DNA from: Klebsiella electrica
GTDB taxonomy: Bacteria; Pseudomonadota; Gammaproteobacteria; Enterobacterales; Enterobacteriaceae
Assembly (NCBI RefSeq): GCF_006711645.1
Contig: NZ_CP041247.1
Coordinates: 248,001-312,000 of the forward strand
DNA: 64,000 bases
Direction: 5' to 3'
Below the pieces are notes generated by a model. It ran no database searches. It was not told the DNA's origin and saw only the letters and a list, made by a program, of their open reading frames with translations. Shown here piece after piece: positions 1-8,913 of this stretch. The position numbers and the translations under genes are program-made. Numbering within the stretch: the stretch's first letter is position 1; each line of letters opens with the position of its first letter.

Positions 1-2
1 AA

Positions 3-1088
3 GAGGCGTTGAACTGGCTGTCGGATACCAGCGGCAAGCTGGTCGTGACGCCGGAATCGGTGAACCATGCCCTGCTGGGGGAAGACATGGTGGCGACCTG
101 GCCGCTGGACACCAAAGATGGCTGGTGGCGCTATCGTCTGAAAGGCTCCACGATGCTGGGCCATGATCCTGGCGCCGCGCTGAAAAAACCGGTCGATATC
201 GCGCAGCTGAAGGCGTTCTACCAGAAATGGTATACCCCGGACGCCATGACGCTGATCGTGGTGGGTAATGTCGACAGCCGCGGCGTGGCAGAGCAGATCA
301 ACAAGACCTTCGGCGAGCTGAAAGGCAAACGCGAAACGCCGGCGGCGGTGCCGACGCTGGCGCCGCTCCCGACCAGGCCTGTGAGCATCATGACCAGGAC
401 GGTGCGTCAGGACAAGCTGTCGATCATGTGGGATTCCCCGTGGCAGCCGATTCGCGACTCGGTGGCCCTGCAGCGCTACTGGCGTGACGACCTGGCGCGC
501 GAAGCGCTGTTCTGGCATGTGCAACAGAGCCTGAGCAGGAGCAACGCCAAAGACGTGAACCTCGGCTTTGATTGCCGGGTGCTGTATCAGCGCGCCCAGT
601 GCGCCATTAATATTGAATCCCCGGGCAACAAACTCAACGCAAACCTGACCACCGTCTCCCGCGAGCTGGCGAAGGTACGTGATAACGGCTTGCCGGAAGA
701 AGAGTTTGATGCGCTGATTGCGCAGAAAAGCCTGGAGCTGCAAAAGCTGTTTGCCACCTATGCGCGCACCGATACCGACATTCTGATTAGCCAGCGTATC
801 CGTTCGTTGCAAAACCAGGTGGTGGATATCGCGCCGGAGCAGTATCAGAAGCTGCGTCAGGAGTTTCTGGACTCTCTGACCGCGGACATGCTGAACCAGT
901 ATCTGCGCCAGCAGCTGTCGCAGGATATGGCGCTGGTGCTGCAACAGCCGCAGGGTGAGCCGGAATACAATATGAAGGATCTGAAGGCGACATGGGAAAG
1001 GCTGATGGCGCCAGCTCCGGCTGCGGCAACCAGCGGCGGCGCGGCTGAAGCGCGTAACGACGCTTCGGATATTCCCCCAGCGCAGTAA
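3..1088 (+). CDS. yhjJ: YhjJ, M16-family peptidase-like periplasmic protein (5' truncated by window)
   Basis: This is the C-terminal part (about 361 residues) of a protein resembling E. coli YhjJ, which is close to 500 residues. The reading frame is open from base 3, so the start lies upstream of the window. M16 proteins are zinc metallopeptidases, and YhjJ is generally described as a periplasmic member. The catalytic HxxEH motif would lie in the missing N-terminal domain, so activity cannot be judged. The visible part looks like the second half of an M16 fold and ends in an Ala/Pro-rich tail. Its partner downstream is kdgK, convergent, as in E. coli. Identity rests on family resemblance plus gene order. 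Confidence 0.85.
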   Translation, partial: EALNWLSDTSGKLVVTPESVNHALLGEDMVATWPLDTKDGWWRYRLKGSTMLGHDPGAALKKPVDIAQLKAFYQKWYTPDAMTLIVVGNVDSRGVAEQINKTFGELKGKRETPAAVPTLAPLPTRPVSIMTRTVRQDKLSIMWDSPWQPIRDSVALQRYWRDDLAREALFWHVQQSLSRSNAKDVNLGFDCRVLYQRAQCAINIESPGNKLNANLTTVSRELAKVRDNGLPEEEFDALIAQKSLELQKLFATYARTDTDILISQRIRSLQNQVVDIAPEQYQKLRQEFLDSLTADMLNQYLRQQLSQDMALVLQQPQGEPEYNMKDLKATWERLMAPAPAAATSGGAAEARNDASDIPPAQ

Positions 1089-1094
1089 GTCGTT

Positions 1095-1122
1095 CACGGC
1101 CCGGAAATGTCTCCGGGCCGTG
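1095..1122. terminator. GC-rich hairpin between convergent yhjJ and kdgK
   Basis: A perfect 10-bp stem, CACGGCCCGG (1095-1104) with CCGGGCCGTG (1113-1122), has an 8-base loop and lies just after the yhjJ stop. Neither strand carries a clear U-tract, so it may be a processing or Rho-related hairpin rather than a classical intrinsic terminator. Confidence 0.5.
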
Positions 1123-1142
1123 GCGTGAAGCCCCTTCCGGGA

Positions 1143-2072
1143 TTACTGCGGCATCGCGTCGCGCGGGATAATCGCCCCACGATACTGAATGACCGTGCTG
1201 GCCGTCAGGTGGCCGCGTCTGGCGGCAGACTCCGCATCGCCACCGGTCAGACGCACCGCCAGATAGCCGGCGCTAAACGAATCGCCCGCCGCGGTGGTAT
1301 CCACTACGCGCTCTTTTGCCAGCTTCACGGCCGGTACCTCCAGCAGCGGCTGCCCGGCGATCGCCACCAGGCATGAATCCGCGCCGCGCTTGACCACCAC
1401 CTCTTGCACACCTGCGGCATGAGTACGGGCAATTACCTCCTCGACCGGCTTTTCACCCCACAGCGCATCTTCGTCATCCAGCGTCAGGAAGGCGATATCG
1501 GTGCAGGCCAGCATGTGTTGATAGACCTGGCGGGTCTCTTGCTGGCTGGCCCACAGACGTGGACGGTAGTTATTATCAAAAATGACCTTCCCGCCGTTGG
1601 CGCGGCATGCGCCCAGCAGCGTCAGCAGCTTGTTACGGCTGGCCGGGCTGAGGATAGCCAGGCTGATTCCGCTGAGATAGAGATAGTCAAAGGTGGCCAG
1701 CTCTTCGCAGATTGCGTCAGCCTGCTCGCTCTCCAGCCAGAATTTTGCCGCTGCCTCGTTGCGCCAGTAGTAAAACGTGCGCTCGCCGGTATCGTCGGTT
1801 TCGATGTAGTACAGGCCGGGTAAACGATCGGCCATGCGTTGAATCAGGGTGGTGTGGACGTTCTCTTGCTGCCAGGCGTCCAGCATCTGCTGGCTGAATC
1901 CATCCGTACCCAGCGCGGTAACGTAGTGGACGGCGAGCGCGTCGGCGTCGGTCTGACGCGCAATATAGACGGAAGTGTTTAAGGTATCGCCGCCAAATCC
2001 GCGGTTTACCGCCGCGTTTTTCTCTGACAGCTCAATCATACATTCGCCAATGACGGCAATTTTTTTAGACAT
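1143..2072 (-). CDS. kdgK: 2-keto-3-deoxygluconokinase
   Basis: KdgK phosphorylates 2-keto-3-deoxygluconate with ATP to KDPG, joining hexuronate and pectin catabolism to the Entner-Doudoroff aldolase step in the cytoplasm. The protein starts MSKKIAVIGECMIELSEKN and is 309 residues, the same length as E. coli KdgK. It is a PfkB-family sugar kinase, with the ATP-site signature DTTAAGDSFSAG from about residue 258; the Asp of AAGD is the expected catalytic base. I chose the ATG at 2072 over an in-frame upstream start at 2198 because it gives the family N-terminus and has an AGGT-type ribosome site. A candidate KdgR operator lies upstream at 2139-2157. Confidence 0.95.
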   Translation of the reverse strand: MSKKIAVIGECMIELSEKNAAVNRGFGGDTLNTSVYIARQTDADALAVHYVTALGTDGFSQQMLDAWQQENVHTTLIQRMADRLPGLYYIETDDTGERTFYYWRNEAAAKFWLESEQADAICEELATFDYLYLSGISLAILSPASRNKLLTLLGACRANGGKVIFDNNYRPRLWASQQETRQVYQHMLACTDIAFLTLDDEDALWGEKPVEEVIARTHAAGVQEVVVKRGADSCLVAIAGQPLLEVPAVKLAKERVVDTTAAGDSFSAGYLAVRLTGGDAESAARRGHLTASTVIQYRGAIIPRDAMPQ

Positions 2073-2138
2073 AATCATGACCTGAGATGGAATCGAATGA
2101 GCGCTAGTGTGCGCCGGGCTGTTTTTATGGTCAATTAT

Positions 2139-2157
2139 ATTAAAACAATGTTCCATT
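2139..2157 (-). promoter_or_regulatory. Candidate KdgR operator upstream of kdgK
   Basis: Read on the minus strand, AATGGAACATTGTTTTAAT fits the KdgR consensus AATRAAAYRNYRTTTYRWT with one mismatch (G for A at position 5). It sits 67 bp upstream of the kdgK start, a suitable place for repression by the IclR-type pectin/hexuronate regulator KdgR. The consensus is recalled from the enterobacterial literature; the call is inference. Confidence 0.6.
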
Positions 2158-2266
2158 ATTTTTTTGACCTGACGCGTGGAATGTGACGAAAAGCGCATTT
2201 GTCAGAGCAAGATGGGCTTTTCGACTATATTCAGGACTGACGAGACGCAAAAGGAGCGGAGAGGGA

Positions 2267-4318
2267 ATGACCAGAACCCGTAAAACGATTGCCATTATCT
2301 CGGGAACGATACTCGTCGCGATCGTTCTGTTGTTCATCGTGCTGGCGACTTTTGACTGGAATCGCCTGAAACCGGCGATCAACCAGAAGGTCTCAGCCGA
2401 GCTGAATCGTCCGTTCGCGATTCGCGGCGACCTCGGCGTTGTCTGGGCGCGCCAGCCTGATGAGCGCGGCTGGCGGCGCTGGATCCCCTGGCCGCACGTC
2501 CATGCCGAAGATATCGTCCTCGGCAACCCGCCGGCTATCCCTCAGGTCACCATGGTGCATCTGCCGCGGGTCGAAGCCACCCTGGCGCCGCTGGCATTGC
2601 TTACCAGAACCGTTTATCTGCCGTGGATTAAGCTGGAACAGCCCGATGCCCGCCTGATCCGGTTGTCGGAAAAAAACAATAACTGGACCTTTACGCTGGC
2701 CTCCGACGCCGCTGCTACCGAACGGCCCGCCTCTTCCGGCTGGTCTTTGCGCCTGGATAATATTCTGTTCGATCGCGCGCGGATCGCCATTGATGACAAG
2801 GTGACGCGTGCGGATATCACGATCCAGGTCGATCCGCTCGGCAAGCCGCTGCCCTTCAGCGAGGTCAGCGGTGAGAAGGGCAAAGAGGGGGCGCCAGCAG
2901 CCGGAGACTATATTTTTGGCCTGCAGGCGAAGGGGACCTATCACGGGCAGCTGCTTCAGGGCAGCGGTAAAATCGGCGGTATGCTGGCGCTGCGCAGCGA
3001 GGGGCAACCGTTCCCGCTGCAGGGGGACTTTCGCTCCGGCAGTACCCGGGTCGCCTTTAGCGGCACGGTCAGCGATCCCCTCAATCTCGGGGGCGTGGAT
3101 CTGCGCTTGCAGTTCTCCGGGGCGTCGCTGCGCGACCTGTACGAGCTGACCGGGGTGGTGCTGCCGGATACGCCGGCCTTCTCGACCGACGGCCACCTGC
3201 GAGCCACTTTCCAGGGGGCGAACGGCGCGCGTTTCGCCTACCGTGATTTTAACGGTCGTATTGGCGAGAGTGATATCCACGGTTCCTTAACCTACAGTAC
3301 CGGCAAACCGCGGCCGAAGCTGGAGGGCGATGTCGCTTCACAACAGCTGCGGCTGGCGGATCTCGGCCCGCTCATTGGCGTGAATGCGGGCACAAAAGCT
3401 GCCGCAAGCGAGCAGCGTAAAGGCACGGCTTCGCCGCAGCCTGCCGGGAAAGTGCTGCCGTACGATCGCTTTGACACCGATAAATGGCAGCTGATGGACG
3501 CCGATGTACGCTTTAAGGGCGGGCGGATTGAGCACGGCGGCACCTTGCCAATTAGCGACCTTTCTACCCATGTGTTGCTTGAACGGGGCGATCTGCGCCT
3601 GCAGCCGCTGCGCTTTGGCCTGGCGAACGGCACCATTGCCGGCAGCGTCCATCTGCAGGGCAATAAAAAACCGCTGCAGGGAGAAGCCAGTCTGCAGGCG
3701 CGGCGTCTGAAGCTGAAGGCCCTGATGCCGAAAGTCGAGATGATGCAGAAGACGCTCGGGGAGATGAATGGCGACGTACAGCTACGTGGGAGCGGTAACT
3801 CGGTGGCGGCGCTGTTGGGCAACAGCAACGGCAATCTGAAGCTGCTGATGAACGACGGTCTGATTAGCCGTAACCTGATGGAAATCCTCGGCCTGAACGT
3901 CGGTAACTATGTTATCGGGCAGATATTTGGCGATGATGAGGTCCGGGTGAACTGCGCGGCGGCGAACATCAATGTGACGAACGGCGTGGCGCGGCCGCAG
4001 ATTTTTGCCTTTGATACCGAAAATGCGCTGATTAACGTCACCGGCACCGCCAGCTTCGCTACGGAACAGCTCGACCTGACCATCGACCCGGAGAGTAAGG
4101 GGGTGCGTATTATTACCCTACGCTCTCCGCTGTACGTGCGCGGGACCTTTCAATCGCCGAATGCCGGAGTGAAGGCTGGCCCGCTGATTGCGCGCGGCGC
4201 GGTAGCGGCGGCGCTGGCAACATTAGTCACGCCGGCGGCAGCGCTGCTGGCGCTGGTATCGCCAGCGCAAGGGGATGCGAATCAGTGTCGGGAGATTTTA
4301 GCGCAGATGAAAAAGTAA
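2267..4318 (+). CDS. yhjG: AsmA-family inner-membrane protein YhjG
   Basis: This 683-residue protein resembles E. coli YhjG, an AsmA-like protein. AsmA-family proteins are anchored by one N-terminal membrane helix and extend a long beta-rich periplasmic part thought to shuttle phospholipids to the outer membrane. Here the helix is at about residues 8-30 after a basic start (MTRTRKT). The body is mostly beta-prone, with AsmA repeats near the C-terminus. I chose the ATG at 2267 because AAGGAG lies upstream; an in-frame start at 2183 would add an unsupported 28 residues. It is convergent with yhjE. The precise substrate is unknown. Confidence 0.88.
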   Translation: MTRTRKTIAIISGTILVAIVLLFIVLATFDWNRLKPAINQKVSAELNRPFAIRGDLGVVWARQPDERGWRRWIPWPHVHAEDIVLGNPPAIPQVTMVHLPRVEATLAPLALLTRTVYLPWIKLEQPDARLIRLSEKNNNWTFTLASDAAATERPASSGWSLRLDNILFDRARIAIDDKVTRADITIQVDPLGKPLPFSEVSGEKGKEGAPAAGDYIFGLQAKGTYHGQLLQGSGKIGGMLALRSEGQPFPLQGDFRSGSTRVAFSGTVSDPLNLGGVDLRLQFSGASLRDLYELTGVVLPDTPAFSTDGHLRATFQGANGARFAYRDFNGRIGESDIHGSLTYSTGKPRPKLEGDVASQQLRLADLGPLIGVNAGTKAAASEQRKGTASPQPAGKVLPYDRFDTDKWQLMDADVRFKGGRIEHGGTLPISDLSTHVLLERGDLRLQPLRFGLANGTIAGSVHLQGNKKPLQGEASLQARRLKLKALMPKVEMMQKTLGEMNGDVQLRGSGNSVAALLGNSNGNLKLLMNDGLISRNLMEILGLNVGNYVIGQIFGDDEVRVNCAAANINVTNGVARPQIFAFDTENALINVTGTASFATEQLDLTIDPESKGVRIITLRSPLYVRGTFQSPNAGVKAGPLIARGAVAAALATLVTPAAALLALVSPAQGDANQCREILAQMKK

Positions 4319-4333
4319 AGCGTAAGAAGCGTA

Positions 4334-4352
4334 CCCGGCGCATCGCGCCGGG
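4334..4352. terminator. Hairpin between convergent yhjG and yhjE
   Basis: CCCGGCGC (4334-4341) pairs with GCGCCGGG (4345-4352) around a 3-base loop, in the 44-bp gap between two convergent stop codons. It has no strong U-tract. It resembles the REP-type GC-rich palindromes found elsewhere in the window. Confidence 0.5.
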
Positions 4353-4362
4353 CAGCAAGGGA

Positions 4363-5685
4363 CTACAGCGACTGATGGCGAGTTTCGTGGGTCAACAGCA
4401 GCGCAATCAGCGTCAGCCCGGCCATGGCCGCGAGGTAGAGGCCGACCGCCATCAGGCCATAATTACCCTGTAGCCAGGCGGCAATATACGGCGCGACGGA
4501 GGCGCCGAGAATCGACGACACGTTATACGAGAACGATGCGCCGGTGTAGCGAACTTCCGTCGGAAACAGCTCCGGCAGCAGCGCGCCCATCGGACCGAAG
4601 GTCAGCCCCATCAGGCTCAGGCCCAGCAGCAGGAAGGCGAAGACGAGCGCCGGCTGGCCGGAGCCCAGCAGCGGTTTAAAAGCGAACAGCGCAAAGAGGA
4701 TGATCAGCGAGGTAATCACGATCATGCTCTTACGGCGACCAAACGCATCGGCCAGCAGACCCGCCACCGGCACCATCACGCCGAAGCCAATCACCGCCAT
4801 CATCAGCATCCACAGCACTTCATTACGCGGCAGGCCGAGACCCACCGGCGCAGCGCCGGTACTGAAGGTCATGGAATAGACGGTCATGATATAGAACAGG
4901 GTATAGGTCGCCAGCATGATAAAGGTACCGAGGACGGTGACGCGCACATGCTTTGTCAGCAGGGTACCCAGCGGGATTTTGACCTGTTTCTTCGCGGCGG
5001 CGATTTTGGCGAACACCGGCGTCTCGTGTAGCGACACGCGTACATACAGCCCGATAATCACCAGTACGGCGGAGAAGATAAACGGTACGCGCCAGCCCCA
5101 TGCCATAAACTGCTCGTCGGTCAGCAGCCAGGAGAGCAGCAGGAAGGTGCCGTTGGCGAAGAAGAAGCCGATTGGCGCGCCCAACTGCGGGAAAGAACCG
5201 TACAGCGCGCGCTTGCGCGGCGGGGCGTTTTCGGTCGCCAGCAGCGCCGCGCCGCCCCATTCACCGCCCAGCCCCAGACCCTGGCCGAAGCGCGCCAGCG
5301 CCAGCAGCATCGGCGCAAGAATACCAATGCTCTCGTAACCGGGCAGCAGGCCGATAACCACCGTGGAGATCCCCATAGTCAGCAGCGAAGCGACCAGCGT
5401 GACCTTACGGCCGACGCGATCGCCGAAGTGGCCGAATAAGGCGGAACCAATCGGACGGGCAATGAAGGCAATGGCGAACGTCGCCAGCGACTGTAGCGTG
5501 GCTGCGGCCGGGTCACCCTGCGGGAAGAAAATATGCGGGAAGACGATCACCGCGGCGGTGGCATAGATATAAAAGTCGAAGAACTCAATGGCGGTGCCGA
5601 TGAGGGAGGCGACGACGACTTTATTGCGCGAGTTAACCGGAGCGGTTTCCTGGGTCTTGTCGAGTGTGCTGGCTGTGGCTTGCAT
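4363..5685 (-). CDS. yhjE: MFS transporter of the metabolite:H+ symporter type, YhjE
   Basis: A 440-residue membrane protein with twelve predicted helices, matching E. coli YhjE in length and neighbourhood. The major facilitator loop 2-3 motif is seen as GHFGDRVGRK at residues 85-94. The early sequence (VVVASLIGTAIEFFDFYIYA) is typical of the metabolite:H+ symporter branch, which includes ProP, KgtP and ShiA. Known members carry organic acids or osmolytes; the substrate of YhjE is not established. The ATG at 5685 follows a long AT-rich control region (5686-5954) with a possible CRP site. Confidence 0.9.
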   Translation of the reverse strand: MQATASTLDKTQETAPVNSRNKVVVASLIGTAIEFFDFYIYATAAVIVFPHIFFPQGDPAAATLQSLATFAIAFIARPIGSALFGHFGDRVGRKVTLVASLLTMGISTVVIGLLPGYESIGILAPMLLALARFGQGLGLGGEWGGAALLATENAPPRKRALYGSFPQLGAPIGFFFANGTFLLLSWLLTDEQFMAWGWRVPFIFSAVLVIIGLYVRVSLHETPVFAKIAAAKKQVKIPLGTLLTKHVRVTVLGTFIMLATYTLFYIMTVYSMTFSTGAAPVGLGLPRNEVLWMLMMAVIGFGVMVPVAGLLADAFGRRKSMIVITSLIILFALFAFKPLLGSGQPALVFAFLLLGLSLMGLTFGPMGALLPELFPTEVRYTGASFSYNVSSILGASVAPYIAAWLQGNYGLMAVGLYLAAMAGLTLIALLLTHETRHQSL

Positions 5686-5819
5686 AGATCTTTCTTATTT
5701 TTAGCGAACGAAAGGCCATATAGCCACAGCAAAAGGGACATTTCAATCTGTAACAGAGCGCGCGAGAGGCGAAAAAATGGTCAAAAAGCGGATAATTTGC
5801 GTGCCGGAAAAATAACTTC

Positions 5820-5835
5820 TATGAAATGCTTCACA
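5820..5835. promoter_or_regulatory. Candidate CRP-binding site upstream of yhjE
   Basis: TATGA-AATGCT-TCACA differs from the CRP consensus TGTGA-N6-TCACA at one position. A TATAAT -10 element for the minus strand (5844-5849) lies close by, which would put the CRP site just downstream of that start point. Either another promoter is used or CRP would repress. This is inference only. Confidence 0.35.
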
Positions 5836-5954
5836 TAAATAAAATTATAGTAGATAAAACCAGTATTTAGTTAAATAAAAGTTACATATTGGATTTATCT
5901 GCTGAAATGATGATTCGGGCTGAATTTTGTCCCTTTCTTCAGCCCGATACGGCA

Positions 5955-6986
5955 TCAATCGTGGACTTTGCCCGGCATGCGACGGTCATCCTTGTAGTCG
6001 GCCGTGGCTATCCACGCCGCGCAGAACAGCGTCAGGCGGGCGAAAAAATAGAAGAAGGCCATCAGGCCTAATACGGAGCCAAAGGCGGCGCCGGAAGGCG
6101 ATTTCACCAGCGCGGGCAGTGTCCAGGTCATGATCATTTTTATGATTTCAAAACCGATAGCCGCAATCAGGGTACCGCGAATCAGCGCTTTGCGCCGCGG
6201 GCGGTGGCGCGGCAGACGCCAGAAGATCCAGAAAAACAGCAAATAGTTGGCGAAGATGGAGATAGCGAGGCCGATCAGTCGCCAGGCCGGTTGCAACCAT
6301 TCAATATTATCGAGATAGAGCGCGGAGATGATCATCTGCTGCGCGGAACCGGCGACGGAGGTTATCGATAACGTCACCACCAGCGCCACCAGCAGGCCGA
6401 TCAACGAGATAAAATCGCGGAAGTATTTCATCCAGATCTTTTCCTGGTCCTGCGGCGCTCGCTCCCAGACATCGCGCGACTGGGCGCGAATCGCCTCCCG
6501 CAGGTTGCCCATCCAGTTAATACCGGAATAGAGCGCGACCAGCAGACCGACCAGGCCAACGGCGGTACGTTGCTGGATGGCGGTATTAATGGTGTTTTTA
6601 AGGGTGGCGGCCAGCGTGGGGTCGCTGACATTCAGCAGGATTTTATCGAAAATATCCTGCAGCAGCGTCGGGTGCCAGGCCAGCACAAAACCGGCGGCGG
6701 CGAAGGAGACCATCAGAATCGGGATCATCGACAGAAACGAGAAGTAGGTGATGGCCGCGCCGAACTGGTTTCCCATCCTGTCGTTAAAGCGTTCGGCGGC
6801 GCGCAGCAGGTGCGCAATAATCGGGTTCCGCTGGACTTTTTCTGCTGTTCCGGTGACGGTTTTTAACGCCTGATTCGCCTTCTGCGCTACGGCAGAGTCG
6901 TTGATGGCGGCCAGTGGGCTTTTGCTTTTTTCCGGCGGCTGGCCCGGATCCTGGGTCGGGCGTTTGGCGTCGTTTTCCGATGTCAT
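5955..6986 (-). CDS. yhjD: YhjD, YihY/BrkB-family inner membrane protein
   Basis: A 343-residue protein of the YihY/BrkB family (E. coli YhjD is about 337 residues). It has an N-terminal cytoplasmic stretch rich in polar residues (to about 80), then roughly six membrane helices, including the family's FLSMIPILMVSFAAAG-like segment. YhjD mutations in E. coli have been linked to survival without Kdo-lipid IVA transport, hinting at an envelope lipid role; its true substrate is unknown. The ATG at 6986 has GGAAGAAAT upstream. An in-frame start at 7130 would overlap yhjC and is rejected. The basic tail ends near RRMPGKVHD. Confidence 0.87.
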   Translation of the reverse strand: MTSENDAKRPTQDPGQPPEKSKSPLAAINDSAVAQKANQALKTVTGTAEKVQRNPIIAHLLRAAERFNDRMGNQFGAAITYFSFLSMIPILMVSFAAAGFVLAWHPTLLQDIFDKILLNVSDPTLAATLKNTINTAIQQRTAVGLVGLLVALYSGINWMGNLREAIRAQSRDVWERAPQDQEKIWMKYFRDFISLIGLLVALVVTLSITSVAGSAQQMIISALYLDNIEWLQPAWRLIGLAISIFANYLLFFWIFWRLPRHRPRRKALIRGTLIAAIGFEIIKMIMTWTLPALVKSPSGAAFGSVLGLMAFFYFFARLTLFCAAWIATADYKDDRRMPGKVHD

Positions 6987-7093
6987 GAGTAATTTCTTCC
7001 TTTCTTTACAGCGAGATTCTTCAAAATTATATACGTAAAATCCTTCATAGACCTGCGAAGCGTCCAGACGCCGTCGGTAAAGGGCGGCATCGC

Positions 7094-7993
7094 TTAATCG
7101 ACGTACTCTTTCATCACGCTCCCCAGCCACTCCATGAACAGATGTACCCGGCGGGAAAGGTTGCGTCGGTGCGGATAGATTAACGATACCGGCAGCGGTT
7201 CCGCGCGGTACTGCGGCAGGATGTCAATCAGCTCGCCGGTACGCAGCGCCTCGCGGACGCCGGTGCGCGGAACCTGGATAATGCCCAGCCCGGCCAGGCA
7301 GGCGGCCTGATAGGTTTCCGTGCTGTTAACGGTGAGCGTACCGCCGGTTTTCACCCACTGGACGACGCCATCTCTCATCACCTCAAACCCCAGCGGGCGG
7401 GCGCCGGGAGTACTGGCATAGTGGATCAGGGCGTGATCGGCCAGATCGTCGAGCGTGGTCGGGTAGCCGAAGCGTGATAAATAGTGCGGGCTGGCGCAGT
7501 TAATTTGCGTCAGCTTACCCAGCGGGCGGGCGATCAGGCCGGAGTCTTTCAGCGTACCGACGCGCACCACGCAGTCAAATCCCTCGCGAATCACATCCAC
7601 CAGCCGGTCGCTACTGCTCAGCTCCAGCTCGATACCCGGGTACTGCTGCAAAAAAGCCGGCAGGCGCGGAATGATCAGTTTCCTCGCCAGTCCGACCGGC
7701 ATATCCACCCGCAGGCGACCGCTGATGGTCGCCGGATCGTGCTGAAACATGCCGTCCAGTTCATCGAGGTTGCTGAGCAGGTCCCTGGCGCGTTCGTAAT
7801 AGACCATTCCGTCCTGGGTGAGCTGTACCCGGCGCGTGGTGCGGTGCAGCAGGCGCACGCCGAGATGGTTTTCCAGCGCCTGAACCTGGCGCGAGACGCT
7901 CCCTTTCGGCAGGCTTAAGGTTTCGGCGGCGCGGGAAAAACTCTCCAGCTCCGCGACGCGGATGAACAGCTGCATTGCGTGAATTTTATCCAT
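7094..7993 (-). CDS. yhjC: LysR-family transcriptional regulator YhjC
   Basis: A 299-residue LysR-type regulator, equal in length and start (MDKIHAMQLFIRVAELESFSR) to E. coli YhjC. Residues 1-60 form the winged helix-turn-helix, with recognition helix around LPKGSVSRQVQALE. The rest is a two-lobed effector domain. It is transcribed away from an SDR oxidoreductase across 119 bp holding a perfect 9-bp inverted repeat, the classic arrangement for a LysR regulator controlling the divergent gene. E. coli lacks that partner at this place, so the target is inferred. Confidence 0.9.
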   Translation of the reverse strand: MDKIHAMQLFIRVAELESFSRAAETLSLPKGSVSRQVQALENHLGVRLLHRTTRRVQLTQDGMVYYERARDLLSNLDELDGMFQHDPATISGRLRVDMPVGLARKLIIPRLPAFLQQYPGIELELSSSDRLVDVIREGFDCVVRVGTLKDSGLIARPLGKLTQINCASPHYLSRFGYPTTLDDLADHALIHYASTPGARPLGFEVMRDGVVQWVKTGGTLTVNSTETYQAACLAGLGIIQVPRTGVREALRTGELIDILPQYRAEPLPVSLIYPHRRNLSRRVHLFMEWLGSVMKEYVD

Positions 7994-8023
7994 ACCGAAA
8001 CTCTATTATTGTTAATACTGGAA

Positions 8024-8060
8024 CAGTAAAACGTAATTTAGCGCATTTATTGTTTTACTG
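8024..8060. promoter_or_regulatory. Inverted repeat in the yhjC/SDR divergent promoter region
   Basis: CAGTAAAAC (8024-8032) and GTTTTACTG (8052-8060) are perfect inverted copies separated by 19 bp. They lie midway between the two divergent start codons (7993 and 8113), where a LysR dimer or tetramer would bind. Function is inferred from position and symmetry. Confidence 0.5.
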
Positions 8061-8112
8061 GCAGCTAATAAGCTCTTTAACCAGACAAACGCAACTGAGA
8101 AGGGGCTTTCTG

Positions 8113-8871
8113 ATGACACAACGTATCGCTTTAGTGACCGGCGGCAGCCGTGGACTGGGAAAAAATGCAGCGCTGAAGCTGGCAGAGAAGGGAACCGATA
8201 TTATTCTCACCTGGCACAGCAACCCGCAGGCTGCCCAGCAAGTGGTGGATGAAATTGAGCAACAAGGGGTAAAAGCGGCGGCATTGGCATTGAACGTCGG
8301 TGATACGGCGAGCTTTGACACTTTCGCGCAGAATGTGGCTCAGCTGCTGCAACAGCGCTGGCAGCGCGACACCTTTGATTATTTATTAAACAACGCCGGA
8401 ATCGGTTTAAACGTCCCCTTTGCTGAGACCAGCGAAGCACAATTTGATGAGCTGATGAACATTCAGTTTAAAGGCCCGTTCTTCCTGACCCAGCGCCTGC
8501 TGCCGCTTCTGGCGGATAAGGGACGTATCCTTAACGTGTCGAGCGGGCTGGCCCGTTTCGCGCTGCCGGGCTATGCCGCCTATGCGGCGATGAAAGGGGC
8601 GATGGAGGTGTTGACCCGCTATCAGGCGAAGGAGCTGGGCGCGTGCGGGATTTCGGTCAACATTATCGCGCCAGGGGCGATAGAAACCGATTTTGGCGGC
8701 GGAATGGTGCGCGATAATGCTCAGGTTAATCAGCATATTGCGGCGCAAACGGCGCTGGGACGGGTCGGGTTGCCAGATGATATCGGCGATGCGATTGCGG
8801 CATTGTTGAGCGATGACCTGAGATGGATGAACGCGCAGCGCGTGGAAGTTTCCGGCGGCATGTTCCTGTAA
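8113..8871 (+). CDS. Short-chain dehydrogenase/reductase (SDR) oxidoreductase
   Basis: A 252-residue classical SDR. The nucleotide-binding motif TGGSRGLG is at residues 9-16, NNAG at 93-96, a catalytic Ser at about 143-144 and YAAMK (Tyr157, Lys161) as the YxxxK pair. It therefore should reduce or oxidise a small carbonyl or alcohol with NAD(P)(H) in the cytoplasm; the substrate cannot be read from sequence. The ATG at 8113 is preceded by GAAGGGG; a longer in-frame start at 7975 would run through the control region and overlap yhjC. It is divergent from yhjC, its probable regulator. Confidence 0.85.
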   Translation: MTQRIALVTGGSRGLGKNAALKLAEKGTDIILTWHSNPQAAQQVVDEIEQQGVKAAALALNVGDTASFDTFAQNVAQLLQQRWQRDTFDYLLNNAGIGLNVPFAETSEAQFDELMNIQFKGPFFLTQRLLPLLADKGRILNVSSGLARFALPGYAAYAAMKGAMEVLTRYQAKELGACGISVNIIAPGAIETDFGGGMVRDNAQVNQHIAAQTALGRVGLPDDIGDAIAALLSDDLRWMNAQRVEVSGGMFL

Positions 8872-8878
8872 TCGTAAC

Positions 8879-8902
8879 CGCCTCTCCCGCTGCGAAGAGG
8901 CG
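8879..8902. terminator. Hairpin between convergent SDR and GNAT genes
   Basis: CGCCTCT (8879-8885) pairs with AGAGGCG (8896-8902) immediately after the SDR stop. The stem is 7 bp with a 10-base loop, followed on the plus strand by TTGCGTCC, a weak tail. Confidence 0.45.
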
Positions 8903-8913
8903 TTGCGTCCCGC

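Noticed and set aside
1404..1823. 139-codon plus-strand frame
   Set aside because: Antisense shadow of kdgK.
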